Shown in pieces: positions 26,226-34,256 of a stretch of 64,000 nucleotides of DNA. Location of the stretch: assembly GCF_008801925.2 (NCBI RefSeq), contig NZ_CP062804.1, positions 2,790,001-2,854,000 of the forward strand, written 5' to 3'. This DNA comes from Cupriavidus basilensis (GTDB lineage Bacteria > Pseudomonadota > Gammaproteobacteria > Burkholderiales > Burkholderiaceae). Both the position numbers and the translations under genes were made by a program. The notes below the pieces were generated by a model that was not told the origin of the DNA, searched no databases, and saw only the letters and a program-made list of their open reading frames with translations. The first letter of the stretch is position 1. The number at the start of each line of letters is the position of its first letter.

Positions 26226-28583
26226 ATGGAAAGATCCGTGGATAGCAATGGCAACGCATTGACCGGTGTTCATCTGGAACAGTTACTGGATCGCCTCGAA
26301 GCCGATCTCGAGGAAGGCAATTCAAGCGAAGCCGCTGATTTGCTGGCCAGATTGCGCGCCAAGCCTTTGCGGGCCGATTCCCTTGAGTCCATCGACCGGC
26401 TGCATACGCTATGGATGCGCGCGGGGGATCCGGCGGCGGCGCTGGCGGTGGTCAACGCAGACGGCGCCGGCACGCTGGAAGCCACGCCGCGCGAAGCGCA
26501 GGCCGAGCTGCGCATGCACCTGGCGCTCTATCGCCTCCAGATAGCCAACCACGTCAACGAGGAAGAGAGCATCCAGCGTGCCCTCGCTGAGATGCGCGCC
26601 ATCGTGGCAGGGATGCCGGAGCTGAATGCGGACCGATATCGGCAGCTTCGCGTGTTCGATAGCCTGGAGCTGCGCAAGCTGGGCATTGCGCTGGAGACGA
26701 TTGACCTGCGCCATGCATTGAACGCGGCCATCGCGGAACGCGCGCCGTTCCGTGCATGGGACCTCGCCGACTATCATCGGCGGCGCGCCTGGGCGCTGTC
26801 GCGCCATGACAGCAACGACGAGGCCCGCGCAGCGGCTGGCGCGGCCATCCTGGCGCTGCAGACGGCTGACGCGGAACAGGACGTCGACGAAAACGACTGG
26901 CTGCGCCTGGGCAGCGCCCTGATCGGCATCGCGCCCGAGCGCCTTGCCGACTTCCAGCAGGCCACGAGGGCCCTGAGCGCGCAATGGTCCTTGCCGCAGC
27001 GCCGTGAGCTGGAAGTCCGGCTGTCCCGGCTCGCGGCGCGCGCCTTGTACGCGCAAGGCGATTTGCCCGGCGCGCTGAACGCCTGCTCCGCCGCGCGCCA
27101 TAGCCTGTCGTCGAACGGCAGCGATGACTTCATCGAATACGAGCTGCCGTGGCTGATGGAAGCCCAGCGCGCTGACGAGGCCGGCCGCCGGGCGTTCCTG
27201 CACATCTATCAGGTCGAGGACAAGATGTGGGACGGCGCCGCGCAGCTGGTTCACGCGCGGCTGGCCGATGCGGCCGACGACTCGGCCTGGTGGCCATTGT
27301 GCGCCATGCGGGCCTGCAACACGGAAGAGACGCTGGCGGCCTTCCTGTCAAAAGCGCAAGAGGGAGAACAGGATTTGCGGACCCTCTCCCCGACCCATGA
27401 AGCGCTCTTTGGCGCCGTGGGTGAGCAAGTGGATGCGCAGGCCCTGCAGGCGGTATTCGACGCAGCACGCGCGCTGGCCGAGCAGCGTTCGCCGGGCCAT
27501 CCATGGATCGCAAGACTGGCGGCGGTCAACGACGGCGCGGCGGGCCGCATCGATGCCACGACGCAAGCGGCGCGGCTGTATGCGGCGGCGCAGGAAGGCA
27601 GCATGCAGGACAACCGCACGGCCTATGCCCTGTTCGAGGCACGGGTGCAATCGCTTGGGGTGATCCAGACGCTGAAGCTGCCGGCCTTCTCGCTGCCAAG
27701 CGGGCTGTGGGCGTACAACTTCGGGGTCGCGCTTGGCGATTTGCTCGGGGAACACCTGGACCGCGTCCCCGCCGAGTCGCGCAATGAAACCTACAGCGAT
27801 TTCATCAAGCTGCAGATTGCCGCCTACGAACAAGGGCAGGCGTGCCTGGAGCGCTATTTCGAGAGCGGCGCCGGCCATCCGTACGATGCCTGCGCGCACC
27901 TCTACTCCATGCTGTGCAACAACCTGGCCATCATCTACCGGTACGACGAGCGGCGCTACGAGGATGCTGTCGAGCTGCACAGGCGCGGCATCGCCGCCAG
28001 CCCGTTTGCCGAACACTACGCCGGCCTGCTGAGCGTGCGGATCGCAATGCAGGATTCCGAGGGGATCATCAGCGCCGCCGAGCAGCTCTGGCACTACGCC
28101 GCCGAGTTTGGCTACAGCCGGCACGACCCCAACGACTACCTGAGCGAGGTGTCGCAGGCCCTGTACAAGCTCGATCGCGACCGCGAGATTCCCATCTGGG
28201 TGGAGCGCCTGGTGAAATGGGAGCGGGAAGAAGGCCAGGACGGCAGCAAGCTGTCGAGCAAGGACTTGGGCGTGCGCCTGCAAATGGCTTTCAACCTGGC
28301 GCATCACTGCCCGGAAGAAGCCGCGGCCCTGTGGAGCCGCATCGCGCGCCACGTCGATCATTGCTCGGAATCCTGGATGGTCAGCCTGGCGGCCGACACA
28401 CTCAGCGGGCTGCAGCGCCACGCCGAGGCCGCCGCGCTCTTCGAGCGTGCCATCGCACTCAATCCGCGCAGCAACGAAGACGAGCTCGCCGATGTCAAGG
28501 CGATGGAGGAAAAAGTGGCGCTCTACCGCGCGCAAGCCAACCCCGCCGGCAAGAGCAAAAGCTGGTGGCAAGTCTGGAAATGA
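26226..28583 (+). CDS. Large helical-repeat (TPR-like) protein of unknown function
   Basis: A 785-residue protein without signal peptide or membrane segment, almost wholly alpha-helical. Repeat-like helical pairs occur throughout, for example ALYAQGDLPGALNACSAARHSL and, near the C-terminus, GLQRHAEAAALFERAIALNPRS, which fit tetratricopeptide spacing. No catalytic motif was recognised. ATG 26226 follows an AT-rich leader with no strong Shine-Dalgarno. The stop overlaps the next gene by 4 nt (ATGA), and a third gene is coupled the same way. It is likely a scaffold for the PcfJ-like and DUF1266 proteins; that role is inferred from gene order only. Confidence 0.78.
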   Translation: MERSVDSNGNALTGVHLEQLLDRLEADLEEGNSSEAADLLARLRAKPLRADSLESIDRLHTLWMRAGDPAAALAVVNADGAGTLEATPREAQAELRMHLALYRLQIANHVNEEESIQRALAEMRAIVAGMPELNADRYRQLRVFDSLELRKLGIALETIDLRHALNAAIAERAPFRAWDLADYHRRRAWALSRHDSNDEARAAAGAAILALQTADAEQDVDENDWLRLGSALIGIAPERLADFQQATRALSAQWSLPQRRELEVRLSRLAARALYAQGDLPGALNACSAARHSLSSNGSDDFIEYELPWLMEAQRADEAGRRAFLHIYQVEDKMWDGAAQLVHARLADAADDSAWWPLCAMRACNTEETLAAFLSKAQEGEQDLRTLSPTHEALFGAVGEQVDAQALQAVFDAARALAEQRSPGHPWIARLAAVNDGAAGRIDATTQAARLYAAAQEGSMQDNRTAYALFEARVQSLGVIQTLKLPAFSLPSGLWAYNFGVALGDLLGEHLDRVPAESRNETYSDFIKLQIAAYEQGQACLERYFESGAGHPYDACAHLYSMLCNNLAIIYRYDERRYEDAVELHRRGIAASPFAEHYAGLLSVRIAMQDSEGIISAAEQLWHYAAEFGYSRHDPNDYLSEVSQALYKLDRDREIPIWVERLVKWEREEGQDGSKLSSKDLGVRLQMAFNLAHHCPEEAAALWSRIARHVDHCSESWMVSLAADTLSGLQRHAEAAALFERAIALNPRSNEDELADVKAMEEKVALYRAQANPAGKSKSWWQVWK

Positions 28584-29815
28584 GTACTGCCAGGCGGACA
28601 ACGGGGTACGCGCCGCGCAACGCCCTCAATGCCGGCGCCCTTAAGGCGGGCATCGCTGCGCGCAGCCAGGCGCGCGGCGACGATGCGGCGGTGCGCGCCT
28701 GGCTGCTCAACCACTTCTATCGGCATCTCGTCGCCAACTTCGAGCCGGCCGTCAAGATTGATTCGCTCGACGGTGCGCGACAGGCCCTGAGATCCGAGGC
28801 GATGCCGCAGTGGGTTGCGGCGCGCTTTGGCGCGCCGGCCAAGGCAAGCGGCGGTGAAACAGCAGCGCCACCGGCCCCGGTCGTCTGGGTGGATCCTGTC
28901 GAGCCGCGCCTGCTGGCGCTGGAAGCGCGGCTCGTCGAGTTCCTGACCTCGCGCAAGGGCACCGCTCTCGACGGCAAGCTCGACCGCATCACCTGCCCGC
29001 AGGCGCTGGCGCTGTGGGACAAGGAACACGCCGAGATGGCCACGCGCATCGAGCGCGGCTGGCGCCATAGCCAGCCCGAAGCGCTGCGCACCTTGCTGCC
29101 GACGCCGCATGGCGTGTTCGTGGAGTTGCTGCCCGACAGCGCGCTGCTGCGCGCGGAAATGGCCTTTGAAAGCTATGTCATGCGGCATTGCCTGGGGCAG
29201 TTTTCCGACCGGCGCGCGCTGTCCGGCGGCTACGGCGAGCGCTATGCCGAAGCGGTGGCGCAGCAGCGCCTGCGCCTGCTGAGTTTCCGCGATGCCAGCG
29301 GGCAACCGCATATCACCATCAGCGTGCATGTGCAGGCCAATGGCGCGCTCACCGTCGACCAGGTCAAGGGCAAGCAGAACAAGCCGCCCATCGCGCGCTA
29401 CGTGGAAGATGTGCTGGCCTGCCTGAACGCCCTGGGTACCGACGAGGAAACCCCCGACGATTGCATCGCCATCGGCGTGGTACGCACGCCAGCCGGCTGG
29501 GCGCGCATTGAAGACGTGGCCGACGCCACGACGCAGACCCGCTTGGTCGCCCGCTACCCACAGCTCTTTGTCAGGCTCAGCGCGCCGACGCCAATGGTGG
29601 AGTGGCTGGTCGCCGCGCGCCAGCCTGGCTTGCTGGCGCAGCGTTCGCCGATGGCGGCATCGGTCCGGTATGCCACTCGGCAAACGCCGGGCGCGGGTGA
29701 CGCCGAGGCGGTTGTCGCCACCGAAGGCGTGCCGTGGCCGGACATCTCGCTGTCGCGCGCGGCGCAAATCCAGGCTTCGCCCTCGCGAGGTGTCACGGAG
29801 CGCCAGATCGGATGA
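28580..29815 (+). CDS. PcfJ-like domain protein
   Basis: A 411-residue protein. The central part (about 195-275) carries the PcfJ-type pattern: MRHCLGQF with the His-Cys pair at 203-204, an LSFRD strand at 234-238, HITISV at 244-249 and QVKGKQNKPP at 261-270. The N-terminal half is helical with no recognised domain. PcfJ proteins were named from the enterococcal conjugative plasmid pCF10, but chromosomal members have no established function. No relaxase or conjugation gene lies nearby here. ATG 28580 overlaps the TPR-like gene by 4 nt, and the stop overlaps the DUF1266 gene by 4 nt. Confidence 0.75.
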   Translation: MSTARRTTGYAPRNALNAGALKAGIAARSQARGDDAAVRAWLLNHFYRHLVANFEPAVKIDSLDGARQALRSEAMPQWVAARFGAPAKASGGETAAPPAPVVWVDPVEPRLLALEARLVEFLTSRKGTALDGKLDRITCPQALALWDKEHAEMATRIERGWRHSQPEALRTLLPTPHGVFVELLPDSALLRAEMAFESYVMRHCLGQFSDRRALSGGYGERYAEAVAQQRLRLLSFRDASGQPHITISVHVQANGALTVDQVKGKQNKPPIARYVEDVLACLNALGTDEETPDDCIAIGVVRTPAGWARIEDVADATTQTRLVARYPQLFVRLSAPTPMVEWLVAARQPGLLAQRSPMAASVRYATRQTPGAGDAEAVVATEGVPWPDISLSRAAQIQASPSRGVTERQIG

Positions 29816-30477
29816 ATGGCATCAATGTCTTCTACCTGCTCCTCGGGGCCTTTGTGCTATGGCGGGTCTACCGCTTCCTGCGCCCCAAGCGTCCCGCTGT
29901 GTTCACGCCGCGCAAGCAATGGGCATTGACGTTGGCGCAGCCCATGGTCGATGCCACCAGCATGACGGGGTTTTTCGACCCCGCCTCGGACCACATGACC
30001 GACGCGACGCGCGCGTTGTTCCGCGTGCAGTTGCTGCATCAGATGGAGTTCCGCGCCAATGCCACGGATGACGAAGTGCGCCAGCACCTCGCCCAGGTGT
30101 TCGAATCCCGGTGGTTTCGCGCCGACCTGCATGCGCTGCTGCCGACCGACGATCCACGCGCCGCGCTGGCCTTCGCCTGCGTCCGGATGGCCTTTTTTGC
30201 ACGCACCGTCATGCTGATGGGCTGGGTCGAGCCGATGGCCGCCTGGCGCGTGCTCCTGCTCAACGCGCAGCGTGCGCAGGACTGCTTTGCCAGCTGGGAA
30301 GACTTCGGCCATGCCTTTATCGCCGGCCGCCAGCAATGGCTTGCCGCATTCCGCGCCGACCCGCTGGGCAAGGCCTTCGATGCAGCCAGCTTGCGCCAGC
30401 TGCTGGCGCCGCCCAAGGGCGCCTGGGCAGCGCTGGCATGGCCGGACCTGCCGGCGTTCAGCCCCGAGCCGCGCTGA
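29812..30477 (+). CDS. DUF1266 family protein with N-terminal membrane anchor
   Basis: A 221-residue protein. One membrane helix (about 5-22, FYLLLGAFVLWRVYRFL) precedes a cytoplasmic or periplasmic domain that ends with the DUF1266 pattern WRVLLLNAQRAQDCFASWEDFGHAFIAGRQQW: a W...A helix, then SWEDFG and a GRxxW. E. coli YbeR and YbeU belong to the same family and lie beside Sel1-repeat and J-domain genes, so pairing of DUF1266 with helical repeats recurs. ATG 29812 overlaps the PcfJ-like gene. It is convergent with the crotonase gene, only one base apart. Confidence 0.75.
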   Translation: MNGINVFYLLLGAFVLWRVYRFLRPKRPAVFTPRKQWALTLAQPMVDATSMTGFFDPASDHMTDATRALFRVQLLHQMEFRANATDDEVRQHLAQVFESRWFRADLHALLPTDDPRAALAFACVRMAFFARTVMLMGWVEPMAAWRVLLLNAQRAQDCFASWEDFGHAFIAGRQQWLAAFRADPLGKAFDAASLRQLLAPPKGAWAALAWPDLPAFSPEPR

Positions 30478-30478
30478 G

Positions 30479-31234
30479 TCAGCGCCTGGACGCCGCCCGG
30501 TAAGCGGCGATGCGCGCCTTGAGGCCCGGCCGGGCAGCGGAGCGCACCAGCTCGGCCAGCTGCGCCGCGCGCGCCGCTTCGGCCATGGCGTGGCCGCCCT
30601 GCGTGGCGGCCTGGATAGCGGCATGGGTTGGCGCATCCAGCCGGCGTGCACGCTGTGCCAGCGTGGCAAGCGCGGCGGCGCGCGCCTGCGGCGCCATCAA
30701 ATTGCCGGCCATGTCGCAGGCCAGCGCTTCCTCGGCCTGGACCGCCCGTCCGCTCGCGATCCAGTCCCGCGCCGTCGCCACGCCCACCAGCTGCGCCAGC
30801 CGCGCGCTGCCCAGCACCAGGCCGAAGGCCGCGCCGGGGAAAGCCAGCGTGCTGCCCGGCGCGATCCAATGCTGCTCGCAGGCCACCATCAGGTCGGCGC
30901 CCGCGCCCATGGCGCGGCCCTGGACCAGCGCTACGGTGGTAAAGGGCGCGCCATGCACGCTTTGCAGCAGCAGTTCGACGCGCACGAAACGCGCCAGCAG
31001 CGAATCGTCGCTCTCGCCATCCAGCTCACCCAGGTCGAACCCCGTGCAGAAATGCGCGCCGGCGCCGTCAATGGCGAGCAGGCGGGTGCCATCGTGGTAG
31101 CACGCCAGCACCGCCGCCGCGAGTGCCTCCACCAGCCCGGCCGACAGCGCATTGCCGCGCTCGGGCCGGTTCAGCGTCAATCGGGTGACGTCGCCTTGCT
31201 TGTCAATCAGCAGACCGGCTTGTTCCACGTTCAC
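30479..31234 (-). CDS. Crotonase-superfamily (enoyl-CoA hydratase/isomerase-like) protein
   Basis: A 251-residue crotonase fold: TLNRPERGNALSAGLVEAL, the oxyanion-hole segment FCTGFDLGEL and VQGRAMGAGADLMVACEQHWIA. The two glutamates that catalyse hydration in mammalian enoyl-CoA hydratase are not seen: the first site reads GADL and the second reads FPGAAFGLVLG. It may catalyse another crotonase reaction such as isomerisation, hydrolysis or decarboxylation. The start is GTG at 31234 overlapping the dioxygenase stop (GTGA); a second GTG at 31228 is possible. It is the last gene of the CoA-transferase/dioxygenase operon. Confidence 0.82.
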   Translation of the reverse strand: MNVEQAGLLIDKQGDVTRLTLNRPERGNALSAGLVEALAAAVLACYHDGTRLLAIDGAGAHFCTGFDLGELDGESDDSLLARFVRVELLLQSVHGAPFTTVALVQGRAMGAGADLMVACEQHWIAPGSTLAFPGAAFGLVLGSARLAQLVGVATARDWIASGRAVQAEEALACDMAGNLMAPQARAAALATLAQRARRLDAPTHAAIQAATQGGHAMAEAARAAQLAELVRSAARPGLKARIAAYRAASRR

Positions 31235-31854
31235 CCCTGCGCCGGTGGTGCCACTGGCGCCCACAGGTTGGGCACCAGCGCGTTGGAGTAGCCGGATACA
31301 AACGGCTTGGTGGCGCCGCTGGCGGCGTCATACACGTGACGCTGTATGCGGCCGATATTGCCGCCATAGAGATGCACGCTGATCGACACCCGGTCGTCAT
31401 GCGCATTGCGCACGCGGTGCACATCGCCCAGCGTGGGCGAGACCGCGGCCACCTGGCCCGCGCTCAGCACCACGCCATCGCCGTCTTCCACCAGCCGGCC
31501 GCCTTCCACGCGGTAGTGCTGGTCCACCTCGGCGCCGCGCAGCATGCCGATCAGGCCCCACACCGTGTGGTCGTGCACGGGCGTTTGCTGGCCCGGCCCC
31601 CAGACAAAGCTGACCAGCGAAAAACGATCGAGCGGATCGCCATAGAGCAAATGCTGCTGGTAGTAGACGGGATGCGGGCGCGCCATGGCCTCAGGCAGCC
31701 AGTCGTCGTGCGCCACCAGTTCGCTCAGCGCGGCGCTGGCTTGCGCGAGGATGTCCGCCTCGCTGCTGCCCGCAAGTTCCGCCTGCGTGACCACGCGGCT
31801 GATGGTGGCAACGAACGCGCGCAGCCGATCGATGTTGCCGGTCTTGTCGCTCAT
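31231..31854 (-). CDS. Cysteine dioxygenase-family cupin, Gln-type (candidate 3-mercaptopropionate dioxygenase)
   Basis: A 207-residue cupin of the cysteine dioxygenase family. Iron ligands are His94 and His96 (VHDH) and His146 (GDVHRV); the Ser-His-Tyr relay is Ser159, His161, Tyr163 (ISVHLYGG). At the place where true cysteine dioxygenases have the carboxylate-binding Arg (YTRN), this protein has Gln (YYQQHLLY, 66-67), the mark of Gln-type enzymes, several of which oxidise 3-mercaptopropionate to 3-sulfinopropionate. ATG 31854 has AGAGGA upstream. It lies between a family III CoA-transferase and a crotonase, which fits sulfinate activation as a CoA ester. Substrate is inferred. Confidence 0.85.
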   Translation of the reverse strand: MSDKTGNIDRLRAFVATISRVVTQAELAGSSEADILAQASAALSELVAHDDWLPEAMARPHPVYYQQHLLYGDPLDRFSLVSFVWGPGQQTPVHDHTVWGLIGMLRGAEVDQHYRVEGGRLVEDGDGVVLSAGQVAAVSPTLGDVHRVRNAHDDRVSISVHLYGGNIGRIQRHVYDAASGATKPFVSGYSNALVPNLWAPVAPPAQG

Positions 31855-31880
31855 GATGGTTCCTCTATCTGCCTTTGACT

Positions 31881-33077
31881 TTACGTAGGGTCTTGTTCCG
31901 TGGCTGCCGTGGCCGCCTGGTAACGGGCGCGCACGGCGGCGTTGTGCTCGCCCAGCGCCGGCGGGTCGCGGCGGATCGGCAAGCCCAGCCCGTCGAAACG
32001 CAGCGGCGAGGCGAAGGTGCGGGTCTGGTGGCCGCCAGGCAGCGTCAGCGGGCGCACCCAATCCATATGCGCCACCTGCGGATCGTCCAGCGCGGCGGCA
32101 TAGTCGTTGATGCGCGCATGCGGCACGCCAGCGGCATTGAAGGCGGCTATCCAGTGCGCCACGCCAGCGGTGGCAAAGCGCTCTTCCAGCAGGATCTTCA
32201 GCGCGGCCTGGTTGGCCGCGCGGTCGCGCGTGGTGGCAAAGCGCGCGTCCTGCGCCAGGGCGGGCAGTGCCACCACGCGCACCACTTCGAGCCACAGCTT
32301 CTGGTTGCCCGCGGCGATGGCAAAGTAGCCATCGGCGGCCTGGAAGGCCTGGTAGGGCGCATTGCGCGGATGCGCGGAGCCCAGCTTGGCCGGGCTCCTG
32401 CCGGTGCCGAAGTACTCGCTGGTCTGCAGTGCGGCGATGCCGAGCGTGCAGCCGTACATCGGCACATCGATATGCGTGCCCGCGCCGCCGGCCCGCACAC
32501 GCGTGAGCGCGCTGGCAATGGCAAAGGCACCGTACAGCCCCGAAGCGAAGTCCGCCAGCGGCACGCCGCATTTCACCGGCGCGCCATCGGGCTCCCCGGT
32601 CACGCTCATCACGCCGGCGGCAGCCTGGATGGTGAGGTCAAACCCGCCCTCGCCTGCGCGCGGGCCGCTCTGGCCATAGGCGGACACCGAGCAATACACC
32701 AGCCCTGGCTTTTGCTCGCGAAAGCTGGCGTAGCCCAGCCCGAGCCGGTCCATCACGCCGGGACGGTTGTTCTCGATCACCACGTCGGCATCCAGGATCA
32801 GCGCACGCGCCAGCGCCACGTCGGCGGCATCCTTCAGGTTCAGCGCCACCGACTCCTTGTTGCGGTTGAGCGAGGCGAAGTTCTCGGAGAAGCCATCGGA
32901 CAGCGGCGGCCACTGCCGCAAGGTGTCGCCCTCGGGCGCTTCCACCTTGATCACCTCGGCGCCCATATCGGCCAGCAACATGGCGCAAAAGGGCCCGGCG
33001 GCAACGGTACAGAATTCCACGACCCGCACGCCTTGCAGCGGCAGGTCCTGTTGGTCGAGATCACGCATGGGAAGCAT
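31881..33077 (-). CDS. Family III CoA-transferase (CaiB/BaiF)
   Basis: A 398-residue protein with the family III layout: GVRVVEFCTVAAGPFCAMLLADMGAEVIKVE at the start, NRNKESVALNLK, NNRPGVMDRLGLGY, and catalytic Asp176 in PLADFASGLYG, which forms the acyl anhydride with CoA. It moves CoA from a donor acyl-CoA to a carboxylic acid. ATG 33077 and 33068 are both possible; neither has a strong ribosome-binding site. It is 26 nt upstream of the dioxygenase gene and divergent from an IclR regulator. Family III transferases activate 3-sulfinopropionate in Advenella and Variovorax, which supports the operon hypothesis. Confidence 0.9.
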   Translation of the reverse strand: MLPMRDLDQQDLPLQGVRVVEFCTVAAGPFCAMLLADMGAEVIKVEAPEGDTLRQWPPLSDGFSENFASLNRNKESVALNLKDAADVALARALILDADVVIENNRPGVMDRLGLGYASFREQKPGLVYCSVSAYGQSGPRAGEGGFDLTIQAAAGVMSVTGEPDGAPVKCGVPLADFASGLYGAFAIASALTRVRAGGAGTHIDVPMYGCTLGIAALQTSEYFGTGRSPAKLGSAHPRNAPYQAFQAADGYFAIAAGNQKLWLEVVRVVALPALAQDARFATTRDRAANQAALKILLEERFATAGVAHWIAAFNAAGVPHARINDYAAALDDPQVAHMDWVRPLTLPGGHQTRTFASPLRFDGLGLPIRRDPPALGEHNAAVRARYQAATAATEQDPT

Positions 33078-33175
33078 CCACAGGCAAGGAGAGAGAGGCG
33101 GCGGCGGCAGTGAATCAGCCGACCTCTTCGGCAGGCTGCCTGCCGCGTTGCGACGATTATAGGGAGTTGCAAAAT

Positions 33176-33203
33176 ACGATACTATCGTTCCACATTTGAG
33201 AAC
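33176..33203. promoter_or_regulatory. Candidate IclR operator in divergent promoter
   Basis: Two overlapping symmetric elements lie in the 160-nt gap between the CoA-transferase and iclR-type genes. A perfect palindrome ACGATA-C-TATCGT sits at 33176-33188, and GTTC-N9-GAAC at 33187-33203. IclR proteins usually bind such sites between divergent genes. The location is right for control of both, but no binding data exist here. Confidence 0.5.
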
Positions 33204-33237
33204 AGGGTTGCGCCATTCGCATTAAGACATCGCTTCA

Positions 33238-34038
33238 ATGAACAACACCTTGATCAAGGGCCTCGGCGTGATCGAGTTGCTGGCGCACAGCGACCGGCCG
33301 CTGGGCCTCACCGAGATCGCCACCCACCTGGGCCTGGCCAAGAGCAATGTGCATCGGCTGCTGCAAGCGCTGACCGAGCTCAACTATGTGATTCGCGACG
33401 CCTCCGGCACCGGCTACAGCGCGTCGATCAAGCTCTGGGAACTGGGCTCGGCGGTGCTCTCGCGGCTGGACCTGCGCCGCCATGCCCAGGCGTGGATGGA
33501 CAAGCTGATGCACGCCAGCGGCGAGAGCGTGCACCTGTCCGTGCTGGACCGCGCCGAGGTAGTCTACGTGCACAAGATCGACAGCCCCAACCCCGTGCGC
33601 GCCTATACCCAGATCGGCGGGCGGGCGCTGGCGCACTGCGTGGCCACCGGCAAGGCGATGCTGGCCTTCCAGCCGGACACCGCGTTGCAGCGCATGTTCA
33701 CCACGCTGGTGCCGTCCACACCTAACAGCATCGTCGAGCCCGAGCGTTTCCTGCGGGAGATGGCCAAGGTGCGCAAAGAGGGCTATGCGGTCAACCGCGG
33801 CGAGTGGCGCGAGACCGTCTACGGCGTGGCCGCGCCGATCTGCGACGGCAACGGGCACGTCATCGCCGCCATCGGGCTGTCGGGGCCCGCCGAGCGGTTC
33901 AAGCCGCACAAGATCAAGGGCTTTGCCGCGCTGGTGCTGAACGCGGCCACGGCGATCTCCGATGACCTGGGCGGCGGCAACCGGCACAACGCACTAGCGC
34001 TGGCTACGCGCAGCATGGTGGCGATGCGGCGCGGCTGA
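33238..34038 (+). CDS. IclR-family transcriptional regulator
   Basis: A 266-residue regulator. The N-terminal winged helix (about 3-65) has [38 protein letters not shown]; the C-terminal effector domain (about 75-250) has [54 protein letters not shown] and [10 protein letters not shown]. It is divergent from the CoA-transferase operon and upstream of an aldehyde dehydrogenase gene, so it most likely controls one or both in response to a carboxylate intermediate. Confidence 0.92.
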   Translation: MNNTLIKGLGVIELLAHSDRPLGLTEIATHLGLAKSNVHRLLQALTELNYVIRDASGTGYSASIKLWELGSAVLSRLDLRRHAQAWMDKLMHASGESVHLSVLDRAEVVYVHKIDSPNPVRAYTQIGGRALAHCVATGKAMLAFQPDTALQRMFTTLVPSTPNSIVEPERFLREMAKVRKEGYAVNRGEWRETVYGVAAPICDGNGHVIAAIGLSGPAERFKPHKIKGFAALVLNAATAISDDLGGGNRHNALALATRSMVAMRRG

Positions 34039-34256
34039 GCCCGGGGCATCAGCCATTCTTCCTGGCCCGTGAGTGGGCACGGACGGTGGCCTTTGCAGCA
34101 CTTCCCACGCCCCCTCGGAAACGCCGGCGCCTGCCGATGCACAAAACCGGCCGACGCGTTAAGCTTGCGGTTTGGCCGCCGCGCCCACGCGCGGCACCCC
34201 CCACCGCGGCGGCACCGGCTGCGCTTGTCGCACGCAACCTTCTTCAGGAGAAAGGC

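Noticed and set aside
28580..29815. Conjugation-related function for the PcfJ-like gene
   Set aside because: No relaxase, coupling protein, type IV secretion or plasmid gene is in the window; the domain name alone does not support conjugation.
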